DNA of 64,000 bases from Hoplostethus atlanticus (GCA_034670405.1 JAXDDX010000004.1:3144001-3208000); one strand, 5' to 3'. Counted from the first letter of the stretch, positions 1 through 14,576 are shown. The notes: generated by a model not told the origin, from the letters alone. Made by a program: numbers and translations.

Positions 1-1320
1 GGAAATACAGAGGAAATTCAGCTATAATTAGGAGGCCCTGATGTCTGGGGGGCCGGCCTGGAGAAGAAGAATGCTCTCACATACCACCAGCTATGATATA
101 ACATATTACATACTGCTATCACCTCAGAGTCCCGCTGTCTGACCCAAGATTTCTCATAGCATCACAAAAACTTATGAATGGTGTCTGTATAGTTTTATTT
201 GGGAATACTGGCGTATCAATAAATACAGTCAAAGTTTGCAGCATGCCTGTATAGGTGAGAGAATTGCCTCATAAGGTACAGTGTATGTACATCCAGGGAA
301 ATATACAGGAAAGTGGGTGGGACAAATATGCTCCATATTTGTCCCACAAACAGGATTTACAAACAGGAGCTCCTCCTGGTTGCAAACTCACCACACCTCA
401 GCGGCTGCACATTTATGACACTGTTGCTCACCATGACCCTACAAGGAGACGGCTGGGCCAATCAGGGCTGAGCACGGAGACCAGCAGGCCGGTCAGACAG
501 CCAGATCAGACACAGAGCCCGACTGGCATTAACATCAGCTGTTCCACGTGTTAAGGGGGCTCAGCGCACATACCAACAGCGTGGTCTACTGACATATACA
601 ATGTTTTCATCTCCTTAACAAGACACCGGCGATGCTGTCCGTACTGGGTCATCATACTAGGCTGTGTAGGTGGTTATGAGTGGTGTGGTAAAGCCTCTCA
701 ATGGATATAATATATGTGTTCCCACCTACAGTCTCCCAGTGACAGTTGCTCAGTGTGTGTCAGCGTAACTGAGAATAAAAAATGTAAAAGACTGATTGCA
801 TGACATGCACCTTTGTATTAAATTTAACACAATGATATAATTTCATGGTCAAATAGAAATTCTTCTTCTTCTGTTTATGCATGTTACTGAGGCATGAAGT
901 TATATATTTCATGTGATATTATTGCATCTTGGAAACGTAATTACTCTTAATAGTGCTTCCAGAATTTTTCATTAGTGTTAATGTTATGTAATGTTGTTAT
1001 AGTTTATTATTTAATACAAATAAAAATGAGCATGGTGTTAGAATGAAGACAAAACGTGGATTGAATGAGAGCGTCCACCTTCATGCTAATAGCTACAGTG
1101 CCAATCATACTCCAATCACATTAGCCACTAGCCTTTCTATCCTCTACCAATATTTCATTAAAAGTGTGTCAGTCTTGTGATTTTCAACAAAGCATCTCTC
1201 CATTGCGAAGGAGCTCCATCCCTCTTTATTAGACGTTTTCCTCTAGCTCGTTGATTTTTGCTGGCAGCTCTTATTTGGACTTGTGTGAACTCTAAGCCCC
1301 ACCCCTGGTCCTTAGGACCC
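1..1320. other. Upstream intergenic DNA of actc1
   Basis: I see no gene here; the short open frames have no recognisable protein sequence. Two items stand out. CTATAATTAG at 22-31 fits the MEF2 consensus YTAWWWWTAR. A perfect 14-bp inverted repeat lies at 317-347. The rest is AT-rich single-copy-looking DNA. Confidence 0.6.
317..347. repeat. Perfect 14-bp inverted repeat with 3-nt spacer
   Basis: The arms GTGGGACAAATATG (317-330) and CATATTTGTCCCAC (334-347) are perfect reverse complements separated by CTC. The right half contains CCATATTTGT, one base from an SRF CArG box (CCWWWWWWGG). It could be a cruciform-prone site or a regulatory palindrome upstream of the muscle actin gene; its function is unknown. 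Confidence 0.7.
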
Positions 1321-1340
1321 AGTCTGGGTCTTATTTAAGG
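1269..1340 (+). promoter_or_regulatory. actc1: Proximal promoter of actc1
   Basis: A CArG-like element TCTTATTTGG (1269-1278, one mismatch to CCWWWWWWGG) lies about 55 bp upstream of a TATA-like TTATTTAAGG (1331-1340). CArG boxes bound by SRF close to the TATA box are characteristic of sarcomeric actin promoters. The predicted start of transcription is about 1360-1370, which leaves a short noncoding first exon ending at the donor at 1399. The start site is inferred, not seen. Confidence 0.55.
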
Positions 1341-1359
1341 GCTCTTCTCACCCTCACCC

Positions 1360-1398
1360 TTTGTCCCAGTGGAAGCATCAGTCTACCAGTGCAACTTG
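1360..1398 (+). other. actc1: actc1 noncoding exon 1 (approximate 5' end)
   Basis: The sequence ends in CAACTTG followed by a consensus donor GTGAGT (1399-1404), about 60 bp downstream of the TATA-like box. Muscle actin genes usually have an untranslated first exon followed by a long first intron, and here the next exon starts at 2505, just before the ATG. The 5' boundary is a guess. Confidence 0.55.
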
Positions 1399-2517
1399 GT
1401 GAGTACATTTCACAACTTGTTTCTCTGGAACAGTGGAATTCTATCTCTTTTGTGCATTAGTTGAGATTTTATGGCGTTTATGTGGAATTCTTTTCATGAA
1501 GTCCTTTGTTGTATTTTAAAACTGGTGGTGATTTGATCAATGAACGGATGATGAAATTTCAAATTCCTAATGTGTTTCTCAAGTGGAAATCAATCTCTAG
1601 CGGGACTCATGTAGTACACTTAAAACTGGGGTCAACTGGATGATGAGATGATCATTGGTAAATGAGATTTTCCTGCACATATATATAGTATTAAGGGTTC
1701 TGTGGGATAGGCTAGATGATGCTGTCAGTGAGTGGCCATTTTGCAAATATATCATATGTTGGCATTTACTTTGAACAGTGCACAAAAAGTGAGAAAAAGT
1801 TGGCCAGATGTACCTATGGTCTAATGAATGAAGCTCTGAAGCAACTGGGGCAAGGGGCCATGTAATAAAACAAAAGTGTCACAATGTGCTGACAGATGGG
1901 TGCTGGCTCTGCCACAAGCTCCCCCAGACTTGAAATAGCTGCAGATAGAGACTCTGCGGGAGATCCATGTGTCACTTGTTTCGCCCTGTTAGGTACAGTG
2001 GGGGTGGGGGCTGCCAAGCCTAAAATAGATCACAGGTCTCTCTGTTATGCCCCTTTTTGGTGCTACCTCAGCAGCCTTGAGATGTCCCAGGAACAATCAT
2101 GGCTGTGGAGATATAGTATCAGTAGTTGTTCAACAGGGTTGGGACCAAAATAGCACCCAAAGGCATGTCTAATTAGCACTCTATAGATAGCATCCATTGA
2201 AGTGGCTTGCATTAGTCTTTGCAAGCCACTGTGATAAGTGGTAATACTTCCAGAGTAGTTATGGGATAGCTCTGGCCCTGAGGGTCACAGCAAATACATA
2301 TCAGAGTCATATGTTTGATTATGTCACTCACTTATCTCGTCACTTCATCACTCAAGCCACTCCAGACATAAAGTGTCTGCAGTTGTTTAATGAGCACAGG
2401 CCTTCATGCTATGCATCCAGCGAGAGTGTGAGTTTAGACAGCTGCTCCTAACACTCAGCCTGACTCTTCTCTTCTCCCCCGTCTGTCCACCCACCCCTTT
2501 TTAGACCATCCCAGTGA

Positions 2518-4721
<2,204 letters not shown>

Positions 4722-4779
4722 ACACACAACCAACCTCCTTGTTGTTGTCTACTGTATATATATATATGTGTTCTATTGT

Positions 4780-4785
4780 AATAAA
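4780..4785 (+). terminator. actc1: actc1 polyadenylation signal
   Basis: AATAAA lies 59 nt after the TAA stop, so the 3' UTR would be only about 80 nt. No closer signal is present. Confidence 0.8.
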
Positions 4786-7200
4786 GATAAGTCCTTGTAA
4801 CAGTATCCCCTGTAATGTCTCTGTGACTGTTAAACAGGAAAGTAGTTACATCCTATATTGTGCACTGCTACCACGTTCATTCCCTCAACCATGGTGACTG
4901 GGTGTAACCACACCAGTAATGGAGATCATTTTGGTAAAGCTGTGAGAATATACATCCATGAGGTGATTAGAGGACACATTATGAAAGCATCTCCATTGTT
5001 TACTATAGATCAGGGGGTCTTAAACTTGTTCAACCATGCAAGAAATTCAGGTTCACTGAAACATATTACTACATGTGAGGACCCACCAGAAGTCAAGCCA
5101 CAACCCAGTTTGGGTCCAGGCTGTACCAGATATTTGTGAAACCTAATGGAAGGCAGTACTTGCCCTCTGCATCCTTCCCTTTAATATGTTTAGATCATAT
5201 CACAGTCTTCTGGCAGCAGAGGAGCTCTCTTGGGACGACATACACCCACTCAGTCTGGTTCATTTAAGTACTGCAGTTATACGAGTGAACTTTTGAGGGC
5301 GGTTCACAGACATGGATTCAGGCTTTTCTCAAGGCAATGATACATGTCAAATATTCAGGAGGGGTGGGGAAATGAGACAAAATCTATGTGGATATTTAGT
5401 AATATGTAAGGAACAAAAGTATCGTGACAAAACATTGTGAGTCCATCTGTCTGCCAGTGTGTCTTTGCCTTCCTGTCTTTATGTCCATGGCTGTTTAAGA
5501 GGGGCCACCAAAAGATGATCAAAACAAACAGAAACGGTGATGATGATTTGCTTTCACCTAGTGGTTGGAAGGTGTATTGGTTTGGAAACAGCAGTGACTT
5601 ACTTTCTGGACAAAGCTGACTTTAGTAAACTCAAACTAAAGTAACAGTATGCCAACTTGAGTAAATTATTTCAGAACTCTTTCTATGGAGCTAGAACAGT
5701 GACTTTAAATCTCCACCTGTAATGGGAAATGATACAATAAGATACATCAGAGTCACAAGTTGAATGAATTTCTCTCAGGTTAGATTCTGTAAAATGTCGG
5801 CTGTAACAAGATATCAGCTTAATACAGGCACATTATTCCAACATAATTGCAATTCCTGTAACTATCAAGTGTAATCAAATACCACATACTTGTCACTTGA
5901 ATACTAAATCATCCCTTGGTGTTTTCTTCTGTAAATTCCAGGCTTCTTTGTCAGAGAATAGCATGTTCATGATTTTGAACCAGCAATAACACAGGCATAT
6001 TGGCAATGTGTAGAGGTCCCTTTTCCCATGTGGCATACGAACCTTGCTCTTAAGGTCCCCCACCATGTAACTGATGTAACCTTTGGGAAACTTAGAAAGG
6101 CTACTTTTACATCTACGGTAGTCACTAACAGCATTGTTTAGTAAAGATGAGGACAGAGAACCCCCCCCCCTTCACCTTAATGAACAAGGAAATTAAGAGA
6201 TTAGTAGAAAATTATTTTGCCTGTTTTGAACCTCTGTTCTTTCCCACAACCTGACCTAGCTGACGCTTTGGTGATGTGGTTAAACCAGATCAGGTCTTTA
6301 ACTTTTATAAAATACCAGCCACTGCCGCATTGGCACACAGAGGTGATGAATGGCCACTGAAACTGTTCCGACAGCTCTGCCACTGGTAGCTGAACCAAAA
6401 ATGACATTCCTCTTACAAGCCCAGCTCAGAAAGCTCTCACTCACAGCATAAGCAGCTGTGAAAGGACTCCCACATAAGTTTGTCTAGGAATTCTGTTTCC
6501 AGAGGAGAAACTGAAGTCTCACTGAGATCCTTGTTCATGTCCTCACACAATATGCGTCCCAGAGTTTTGAGAACCAGTTCATTCTGTAATAAATGGAAAT
6601 CCTAAATTTAGTGGTATTCCAATGTAATTCAAACAGTAAATTTGACTATCCTTACTACTGTGTCTACAGTATATTCTGTCCAAGGGTAATCATTCTGTGA
6701 CTAGACTACCAGTGTGACAAAGTCCATGTTTCAGAAGACTTTGGGCATTTGAATTTTTTTTACTCTTGATTTCATTTTCACTGCCTATTCAAGCAAGCAA
6801 GCAAGCTTTTTTTTAACTACCAGGAAGAGGATGATACTTTCTTTACATGATCATGCGCCACTAATCTACCACGGTAGCACAATCATGCAGAATGCTCATT
6901 CCAACAAATACACCCTCAGATATAACCTGAAGAGGAACCGTTGTGCATAAAGAGGTCAGATAAAGGGAGAGCGTTTACCTGGTACATCTCCAACATTAAA
7001 CATGTTATTTGCCCATCCTAATAGATATGAAAGTATAATGACAATTCTGTATATTAAATACTGCAGTTGTGTATTGAGGACTACTGTAATTCTTAGCACA
7101 ACATCTGTTAACCTGGCTTTGAGCCTAAATATTATAAACTAAATAACAAGACACAGTACAGTTGCGTGCATTTTCCAGTGCATTTTCCATTTTGAAGGGG
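4786..7200. other. Intergenic region actc1-arhgap11a
   Basis: No coding exon is recognisable. The region holds a possible degraded transposon end near 5010-5140 (a GGGGTCTTAAACTTGTTCA... to ...CCCAGTTTGGGTCCAGG arrangement, as in many old hAT-like fish repeats), an 8-bp inverted repeat ACTTTAGT/ACTAAAGT at 5619-5642, a C run near 6162-6171 and four tandem CAAG units near 6792-6807. Everything else looks unremarkable. Confidence 0.5.
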
Positions 7201-7232
7201 TGAACGTTTTGTAGTACAGCGTTAACCGGTTG

Positions 7233-7383
7233 ATTGGGAATTTGAACATTCAGTTGGCCCAAAGGGTGAAGCACCGCCCAGCCAGGCTATGCTGGACATA
7301 AAAAAACACACATCGTAGTCATTGATATTCGAACCGTTTGTAGCCAATCACGGCGCAGTTTGTAGGTAGCGCTGCCATTTGAA
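7233..7383 (+). promoter_or_regulatory. arhgap11a: CCAAT/CHR cell-cycle promoter of arhgap11a
   Basis: CCAAT at 7344-7348 is followed about 30 bp later by TTTGAA at 7378-7383. A second pair lies upstream: ATTGG (reverse CCAAT) at 7233-7237 and TTTGAA at 7241-7246. A TTCGAA is at 7328-7333. NF-Y CCAAT boxes spaced about 30 bp from a CHR (TTTGAA) bound by DREAM/MuvB-B-MYB are typical of genes expressed in G2/M. Mammalian ARHGAP11A is such a gene, so the arrangement fits. The actual start site is unknown and should lie between here and 7950. Confidence 0.6.
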
Positions 7384-7950
7384 TGCTCTACGGAAACAGC
7401 CTCAGAAGCGATTAGACAAGCCCGTGCACAATGCAGTTAACGTAACCATTTCCAAGCGATTGGAATAGAGTAAAACAGTAGAAATTAAACAGTTCGCTGT
7501 TCGAGAAGAGGTACATATTAGCTTCAGGTTGTATGGCAGCCAGAAGCGCTTTTGTTTTCGAGCGAAGCTTGTGAGGTAACGTAACTAGCTAGGTTAGCTA
7601 ACTGCTTTGCAGCCCGCAGTGAGCGTGGAGCCAGCCATTAACGTATAGTTTTTACTCGCTCGACATGAAGACAACTACTAACGGGGTAGTTGGTAGTTGT
7701 TTTCATGGTTAAGGTTTAAGTTAGTAGACGGGGTCTTGATCAAGCGTTTTTTTGTACAGCTAATAATTTAGGTTGAAATATAAGAGAAAGTGATCGAGTC
7801 TCGGGTCAGGACAGGAAAGTAGCAGACTTTGCCATCGGGCCAGGGTCGTTTGTTTTGGTCCTGACAGAAGAGGGTGGATGATTTGGGACGAATCGTCTTG
7901 CAACGTAAATTTTAAAACTTACTGAGAAGGTGACTAGTGTGAAGTGAGAA

Positions 7951-10900
7951 ATGAAGGTCATGGAGAAAAATGTGATGCGTTTGGTGGCTGTGCAACACCT
8001 ACGCACAGCGTATGGGATAAAGACAAAGAACTGGAACAAAAACAAAGCACTCAGCTGCAAGTTAACAGCTACCCACTCGGTAAGTTTGAACAGTATTAAT
8101 TACCAGAATGTCTAGTACGCATTGGCATTTTATTTGCAGTGACTTGAAAACTTTACATCTGACAGTTTGTTATTGTACGTGACGAATAAACAAACTAAGC
8201 CCTGAATAGACTTTCTCATTGTTATTAGTATTGGCTCTAATTTCCATATGGTTGAAAGCATCCCCCCCCCATTTCAGACCCATCTGTTTGCATGTCATTG
8301 TCACGCATGTCACATATTGTAGATGCCACTTTGTTGGTAACTTAGCCACGAATCTTCACAGCTAATAAATCACCAGCATTAGAATGCCCAATCCAACAAG
8401 AAAAAGCCAGAATACTCTAAGGACAGTATTTTCATTTGTAATTCATTGGCAGAGTCAGGAATGTTGTAATATTGTGTAAGACATGGGGCAATAGACAATG
8501 TAATTTTGAGCCACAGAATTGTACCTCTAAAAGACCTTGTGTGCGTTACTGCCAGTTAGCAAACCTTGTGATAAGAGTCACAAGGTTGTTGCAAGAGAAC
8601 CTGTTGCTTTTCAAATATGCATTGAACTTCCTCTATTTCAGGTCAAATGCCTTAAAATGTTTTGAAAAAACTGTCACAGCCCTGCAGCTCCAACAAGTTG
8701 GATGAAGTAAAATGAAAGAGTCCTGCTACTCTTGGAGAATACTAGACAAAGATTTAAGGTTAAAAAACATGTTTTGGCTGTAATGGCTTTCATCCACGTT
8801 CTCTAAAACATCTAGGAATGTTTGGCACGCACTTTCAGATCTATTTGATCTAGTGAGGCATACGCCTGTACCTGCACTGGAATGCCTGACAGCCACGTAG
8901 AAAAAAAAAAAGGATCCTGCCTCAAAACTTCTGACATAAATGTTTAAGAAGAAGAAGTAGATTACTTTATTTGCAACTCGGGGTGCACATACGCACCAAC
9001 ACACACAACACATGCAAGGGGGGGAAGTGGCCGCCGAACACAACACACACACACATGCAGGGTAGGGTGTCAAGTGAGTCTTAAGTGACGGGTTTGATGC
9101 CATTGAGAGCTTATTAGGTTGCCACATTGGTGATAGGGCTGTTTCAGCAATGTTTAGCCTTCCCATTGGAAATCTGACATGGAGTAAAATTTGTATTTTA
9201 TTTTGTCTTCCCCCAGGTGAAGGTTTTTGGGGTACCGCTGGAGAACTTGCCACACTATAATATGGAATGTGGGAGTGTACCAAGGCAAGTGGCAGAAGTT
9301 AGTTTCAAGGGCATGTAGTAGGCAAGTTGTCTTATGTTCCCATTTCATTAATTTTATGCTCATCTCTTCTCAGCTTTCTGGTTGATGCATGTATGAAACT
9401 GCTCGCACATGTAGACACAGAGGGCCTGTTCAGAAAATCGGGTTCCATTGTTCGCCTGAAAACTCTCAGGGTGAGTGATAGCTTAAGTTGACCTTGCTTT
9501 GTGGGGGACCTTGACCCTGGGAAAGGTCTAACACAGTGGAGCCTTGTTTTGTCTGTCTAGGCAAAATTGGATGAGGGTGAGGAGTGCCTGTCCTCTGCGC
9601 TTCCCTGTGATGTGGCTGGCCTGGTGAAGCAGTTCTTCAGGGAGCTGCCAGAGCCTCTGCTGCCCACAGAGCTGCACGAGGCCTTTCTCAAGGCCCAGCA
9701 GCTCCCCACTGAGGAGGGGAGGACCTCCGCCACCATTCTGCTGTCGTGTGTACTGCCTGACAGAAATCTCAGCATCCTGCGTCACTTTTTCGACTTCCTC
9801 TACAATGTCTCTCAGAGGTATTTTCAGTTGGACTAATTCATTTGTGTATTTGACATCATTTATTTCTATGAATTATTTACAAACATCCATCAACATAATT
9901 GTGGCACATGCTGACTTTGAGTTACTGTTTTTGTATTTGGATAACCTCATACTTATTTAACTGTTCTGTTTGTCTTTTTTCCCCTGCTTACTCCAGGAGT
10001 GCAGAGAATAAGATGGACAGTAGTAACTTGTCTGTGATCTTGGCTCCCAACCTCCTCCACTCTGGGGACGGTACAGAGAAGATGAACACCAGTACAGAAA
10101 AGCGCCTGAAGCTACAGGCAGCAGTGGTCCACTGCTTCATAGAGAATGCCCAGAACTTTGGTATGACTCAAGACCCCTCACCGACAGCTCATCTGAGTGT
10201 CAATCTAAACTGCACCTTTATACCACTAAGTCTTGGGCTGTGTCTTTGTGTGATAGGTGTGTTACCGCAGTTCCTCATGGAGAAGATTCCAGCCTTGATG
10301 GGCTATGAGGCTGGTGTTCTGTCTCCCGCTCATGATGGACTTAAGGAGCTGGACACAAACTCAGGGATGAAGAAAAGACGCAGGTGCAGCTTAGGAGGTA
10401 AGACTACTTATTTATAATATTGGAGATTTGATACATTTTTATTAAAGCTATGATATGCAACGTTTTGCCTTAAGACAGGAAGTGTATTGTTACTCTGGCC
10501 CTCCCCATCAGCTGATCAAGTTGTCACTCATCTTGATGAGCTGTCTACCATGACTCTATGTAGGCTGAGGCTGAGCTAACCGGCCTCCATAAAGCCCACA
10601 ATAGGCCTTGAAAAAGCAGACAACAAACCTAGAGAATTTACTACTTAAAAAGCAATGTTTAAATGGTTTTTCAATGGTTCTTGTCCACCATTGTTGTTGC
10701 TATGACTTCCCGGTGCTTAGCTCACCGCTGGCCACACCCTCAGCCAAAGGTATACCAAAGGATTGAAAATGGGGGAGTTAAGCATGTACACGCAGGGTCA
10801 CAGACTGATATGGTATAATATATCCTATTCATTTATTGATATGTTGTGTATTGTAGCTTTAAATGCATCATGTGGTTATTTCTAAGTAGCTTCAGTCAGT

Positions 10901-13900
10901 GGATACTGTATATGGTTTGGTTTGTCTCACATTTCAGATATGGTCAATGGTGCTCTGACTAAGTTAAAAACTAACAGAACACCCACAAATACCCCCCAGT
11001 CAGACAGTCTTGGTAGGTATTGAGGTCCGATTGTGTTTCCTGTCATGAAGCATGATATTGGCAATCCATCTCATCTACCTTGCACATCAAGAAATAAGCT
11101 TAATCTTCAAGCAGAAATCAAACTCTTTATTTCACCTCAGATTTAATTTTCGAATGTGCTTGTATTGATATGGATTCACAGCTGCCTTGACGGTGAACAA
11201 TGAGTGATTTGAATGACATGAAATAATGCCTGTCTGAATCAGCCTTCCTCGTCTTTGCCTGCCTGCCTGTCATTTGTCATTTGCACTAATCTACAAGCTT
11301 CACTCAAGACCTACTAATTCTTCAAAGTGACTTGATTCAGAGTTTTTTGAAATAATTGTGCAAATGGTGTACATTTTTCATTCATTAGTCCTTTTTATGA
11401 TTTTGCCAGTCTTTTCTTCTGCAACTCCTGTGATTGCAACACCAAGAACCAAGCGAAAACTTCCTTTGGAATCTGGTCAGAGTTTTGGATTCTCAAACAA
11501 GAAACGTAGATCCATCAAAAAGAACCTTGGTATAGACTTACTTCCCAATACTTTGTTCAGCGGAACCTCCACTCCCGGATCAGGTATTGATGATTGTTTC
11601 ATCTAATGGCTAGCAACTATTGTGTTTCTTCATATCTTGTTCTTAAGTTTCACAAGGTCTTTCACAAGGTCTCTTTTAAGTTTCACTTTTATCTCTACAT
11701 ATATTATAGCATACAGTGCATCAGGAGTCTTGGACTCTTCCCAAAATGGCTTGTCCTCAGCAGGGAGGTCTAGTAGGAAATCGGTTACCTCTGCAAGGAG
11801 GAAGAGCCGTCGACTGAGCAACAGGCATGCTGTCAACAGGTACAACTTCCTTTTTGTCTTTTAGCGTGAGCATACAAACTCTCAAAACTATATTTGCATT
11901 CTTGGATTTACATTACATGAGATAATTGTATATTTATTGTGTTTTAATTCATTTTCAGAGTTGAATCTGGAAAGGCTGGTTGTTTTTCTCCTAAAGTCAG
12001 CAAAAAAGAAGCACCACGCAAGTCTCTGCGTTTGCGCTTTAGCCTGGGGAAGAGCAGCAAAGATGCTGTAAGTGTGGTTGCCAGAAAGACTTCACATTCT
12101 GATTATCTGGTTCCCAGATAAATTAAATCACTGCCTTTTAGGCATCTTCTGTTTGAACTAATTGTAATAATACCTTTGCTATGCATGCGCGGTGTAATTT
12201 TAGGGTAAATTGTTGCACAGTGGCACTTTTATTATGGTGCGATAATGTAAGTTTCCTATTTGTTAGGTAGCTAACATGTTTAAAATAATGCATGCATGAT
12301 TTTGAGGTTGCTCTGATGTGAACAGCTTCACATTTCTAATCTTACAAAATAATCGTTGGAAAGATATTATGAAATGCTCATACTTTGGTTAGCTAGCCAT
12401 AGGATGTTTGATGCCAAACCAATTTTTAATGATTTGACATGTGCAACATTCAGAAGAAAGAATGCAACATGCATATATGACTAAAGGATCCTAAACTGAA
12501 GTGTAACCTGGTTTGGGTAAGGTGTTAAAGGTTTATGAAATGCATTATTTTCTAATGCATTATACTTATATGTAATAATTTTTAAATAAAGTTTTGTTGA
12601 GCAACAAGTCCATAATCTTTCTTCTGAGTGAATTGTATCATCCTCTGAAGAACTAACCACAAAAGTCACTGAATTAATATATTTAACGTTCCATTTTGGT
12701 TCACATCTTTTGGGCTCTTTTAACACAATAATACTTAACACCTTTAGAGCTTAATCATCTGTGAGGTCTAAGTAGATTCCTTCATTTCTCATTCCATGCT
12801 GGTGATTAAGGGATCTGAGTCCATTGGCTGGCGACTTGCCACTCAGGAGAGCACCACCAGTTTTCAATTCACCAAAGACGCAGAGTCCAGCCCGTCTGTT
12901 CTGCATAACAAAAGTGAGTCCAAGAGTGAGTATCCATCAAGAAATCCAATCGGCTGTTTCCTAGAAATAGAAAATATTTTTAATTTCAACCTTCAATGCT
13001 ACAAATAATCTAGTCTTTTAAGTAGTGATGCCAGCTAATATCCCACTTAACTTTCATAGGCTGTAAGTACATCAGTAAGTCTGAAGACAACTTGCTGACC
13101 CCTCAGTGTCACTCAAGTACCCACCGGACCCCATGGAGTGCGGAGACTCCCAATGGAGCCCAGGCTTTCAGCGGAGGGTCTTTCACAGATACCCCCATGA
13201 GCATGTGCCTTAAGAGCACCTACTTGTCGGAGCCTGCCATCGTTGTATCCAAGCCCCCGATGGGGGCCAGCCTTCCCAAGAAGCTGTGTTGTGCCTCCAG
13301 TGCTGAGAGCCTGGAGAATGAGGGCTCCCTCTCTGAACCCCAGTCCCAAACCGGCCCCACCCTGCTGAAGATCAAGGCCTTTGCAGAATCTAGCAGTGAC
13401 CACCAGGCTGCCAGACAGGGCCACAGCAGCTCCACAGGAGAGAACCTACCAAAACCTTCTGATGACACCCTGATGCCTCCACCAGAGACTCCTATACTCA
13501 AAGCTCTTTCTGTAGACATAGAGACATCCAGCTTCTCAACCCAACAGAGGCAGCTGGCTAATGACCAAAACATCACCTTTGGCCAGATTGAAATCTCACC
13601 TTTGTCTCCTTTGTATATTGACAGTGCGTTGTTTGAGACTGGTGTATATTGTAGCCCAGCAGTAAAGGCTGTTGACGGTTCCCTTTATGCTGCTGCTGTC
13701 AGCAGCCATAATGGCTCTGTGGTTGGAAAAACTGAGATGGAGGCTGAGCAGGTGAATTGCAGCAGGCTGATTGATGCCCTTGACATCCAGAGTCCTGCTC
13801 ATTTCAAACTTGGTGTCTCATCTGGGCTGCAGTCCACTCCATACAGGTCAGGCCTTGAACTTAGCGATGAGCTCAGCACACCTCCTAGAGTCTGTATCAA

Positions 13901-14576
13901 GACCAGTACAGTACATGACAAAGTTGCATTCTCCCCAGGCATTGGTACCAAAGCCCAAATCCAACAGCTGGTCTTATCAGAGAGCCTGGAAATTCAAAGT
14001 CTTCGGGTGTCAGAACACATTCAACACTTCAACAAGCTCACCCTTTATTCTCCCAAAGCCCCTAAGGCCAAACAAGTCAGGTCACCGCTCAGGTTCGAGC
14101 GCACCCCTGTCCGTCAGTCTATCCGCAGGATCAACTCACTTCTGGGGGAGAGCAGGAAACCCACTAGAGATGTGGAGCTCCCCACCAGCCAGAGTGGCTC
14201 TGTGGTGAAGGCAGTGAGTCTGGAGAGTGGCCTTTCCACTCGTCCTCAGCTCCAGCCTTACCAGGGAGAAGCACCAATGGGACCATCAAATGACAACATT
14301 CGTGCCATAAAGAAACCGCCTCCAGTCCCACCCAAAAAGCTGAGCACCTTAGCCCGTAAACCCAAGGCTTGTGCTCTGGGTGATGTCACCAACAAGGTCC
14401 AACCCAAGGCCAAAGCAGACTCCTCTGTCCCTGCCAGTAAGACGGATCCAGCAGGAGCTCAGAAATATCTTGTGCAGCAGGTAGCAGAGAAGGATGTGTC
14501 CTATTACAGAGGTTCCCCTAGAAACCCTCTCAGCCAAGGACGGCTGTTGTCTGCCACCAAGCCAATAGATTTGTAG
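7951..14576 (+). CDS. arhgap11a: Rho GTPase-activating protein 11A
   Basis: Stimulates GTP hydrolysis by RhoA; in vertebrates it acts in mitosis and cytokinesis and is largely nuclear between divisions. Exons: 7951-8079, 9217-9284, 9374-9470, 9561-9817, 9997-10160, 10257-10397, 10938-11012, 11410-11583, 11710-11839, 11959-12067, 12811-12913, 13060-14576; they sum to 2964 nt, 987 residues (human about 1023). An in-frame TGA two codons upstream sets the start; [16 protein letters not shown] matches the family N-terminus. The RhoGAP domain spans about residues 46-238: SFLVDAC, the arginine finger in GLFRKSG (Arg86), [20 protein letters not shown], and [17 protein letters not shown]. Then come a basic stretch KKRRRCSLG (about 277-285), a [12 protein letters not shown] block, a [17 protein letters not shown] block near 825-845 and the family ending ATKPIDL. 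Intron 2 is GC-AG; all others are GT-AG. The last exon alone codes for half the protein. Confidence 0.95.
9285..9373 (+). other. arhgap11a: GC-AG intron 2 of arhgap11a
   Basis: The exon ends CCAAG and is followed by GCAAGT, the usual strong context of GC donors (AAG|GCAAGT). The acceptor is TTCTCAG at 9373. Splicing here gives [12 protein letters not shown], exactly the conserved start of the RhoGAP core. No GT donor nearby keeps the frame. Confidence 0.9.
10442..10862. mobile_element. MITE-like element bounded by TTAA, in arhgap11a intron 6
   Basis: The left end reads TTAAAGCTATGATATGCAAC (from 10442). The reverse complement of the right end (to 10862) reads TTAAAGCTACAATACACAAC, so the 20-bp terminal inverted repeats agree at 15-16 positions. 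TTAA occurs at both outer ends, as expected for an insertion that duplicates TTAA. The element is 421 bp with no coding capacity, so it would be non-autonomous. The superfamily is not certain; TTAA targets suggest piggyBac-like, but the ends do not start CCC. Confidence 0.6.
12068..12810 (+). other. arhgap11a intron 10
   Basis: A 743-nt AT-rich intron. The donor GTAAGT at 12068 is strong; the acceptor GGTGATTAAG at 12810 follows a pyrimidine-rich TTCCTTCATTTCTCATTCC. I see no other feature in it. Confidence 0.6.

Noticed and set aside
255-554. 99-codon open frame at the left end
   Set aside because: Spans the 31-bp palindrome and has no family resemblance or promoter; probably chance.
8726-9283. 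185-codon minus-strand frame
   Set aside because: Lies in arhgap11a intron 1 and exon 2 antisense, with homopolymer-derived Phe and Cys runs.
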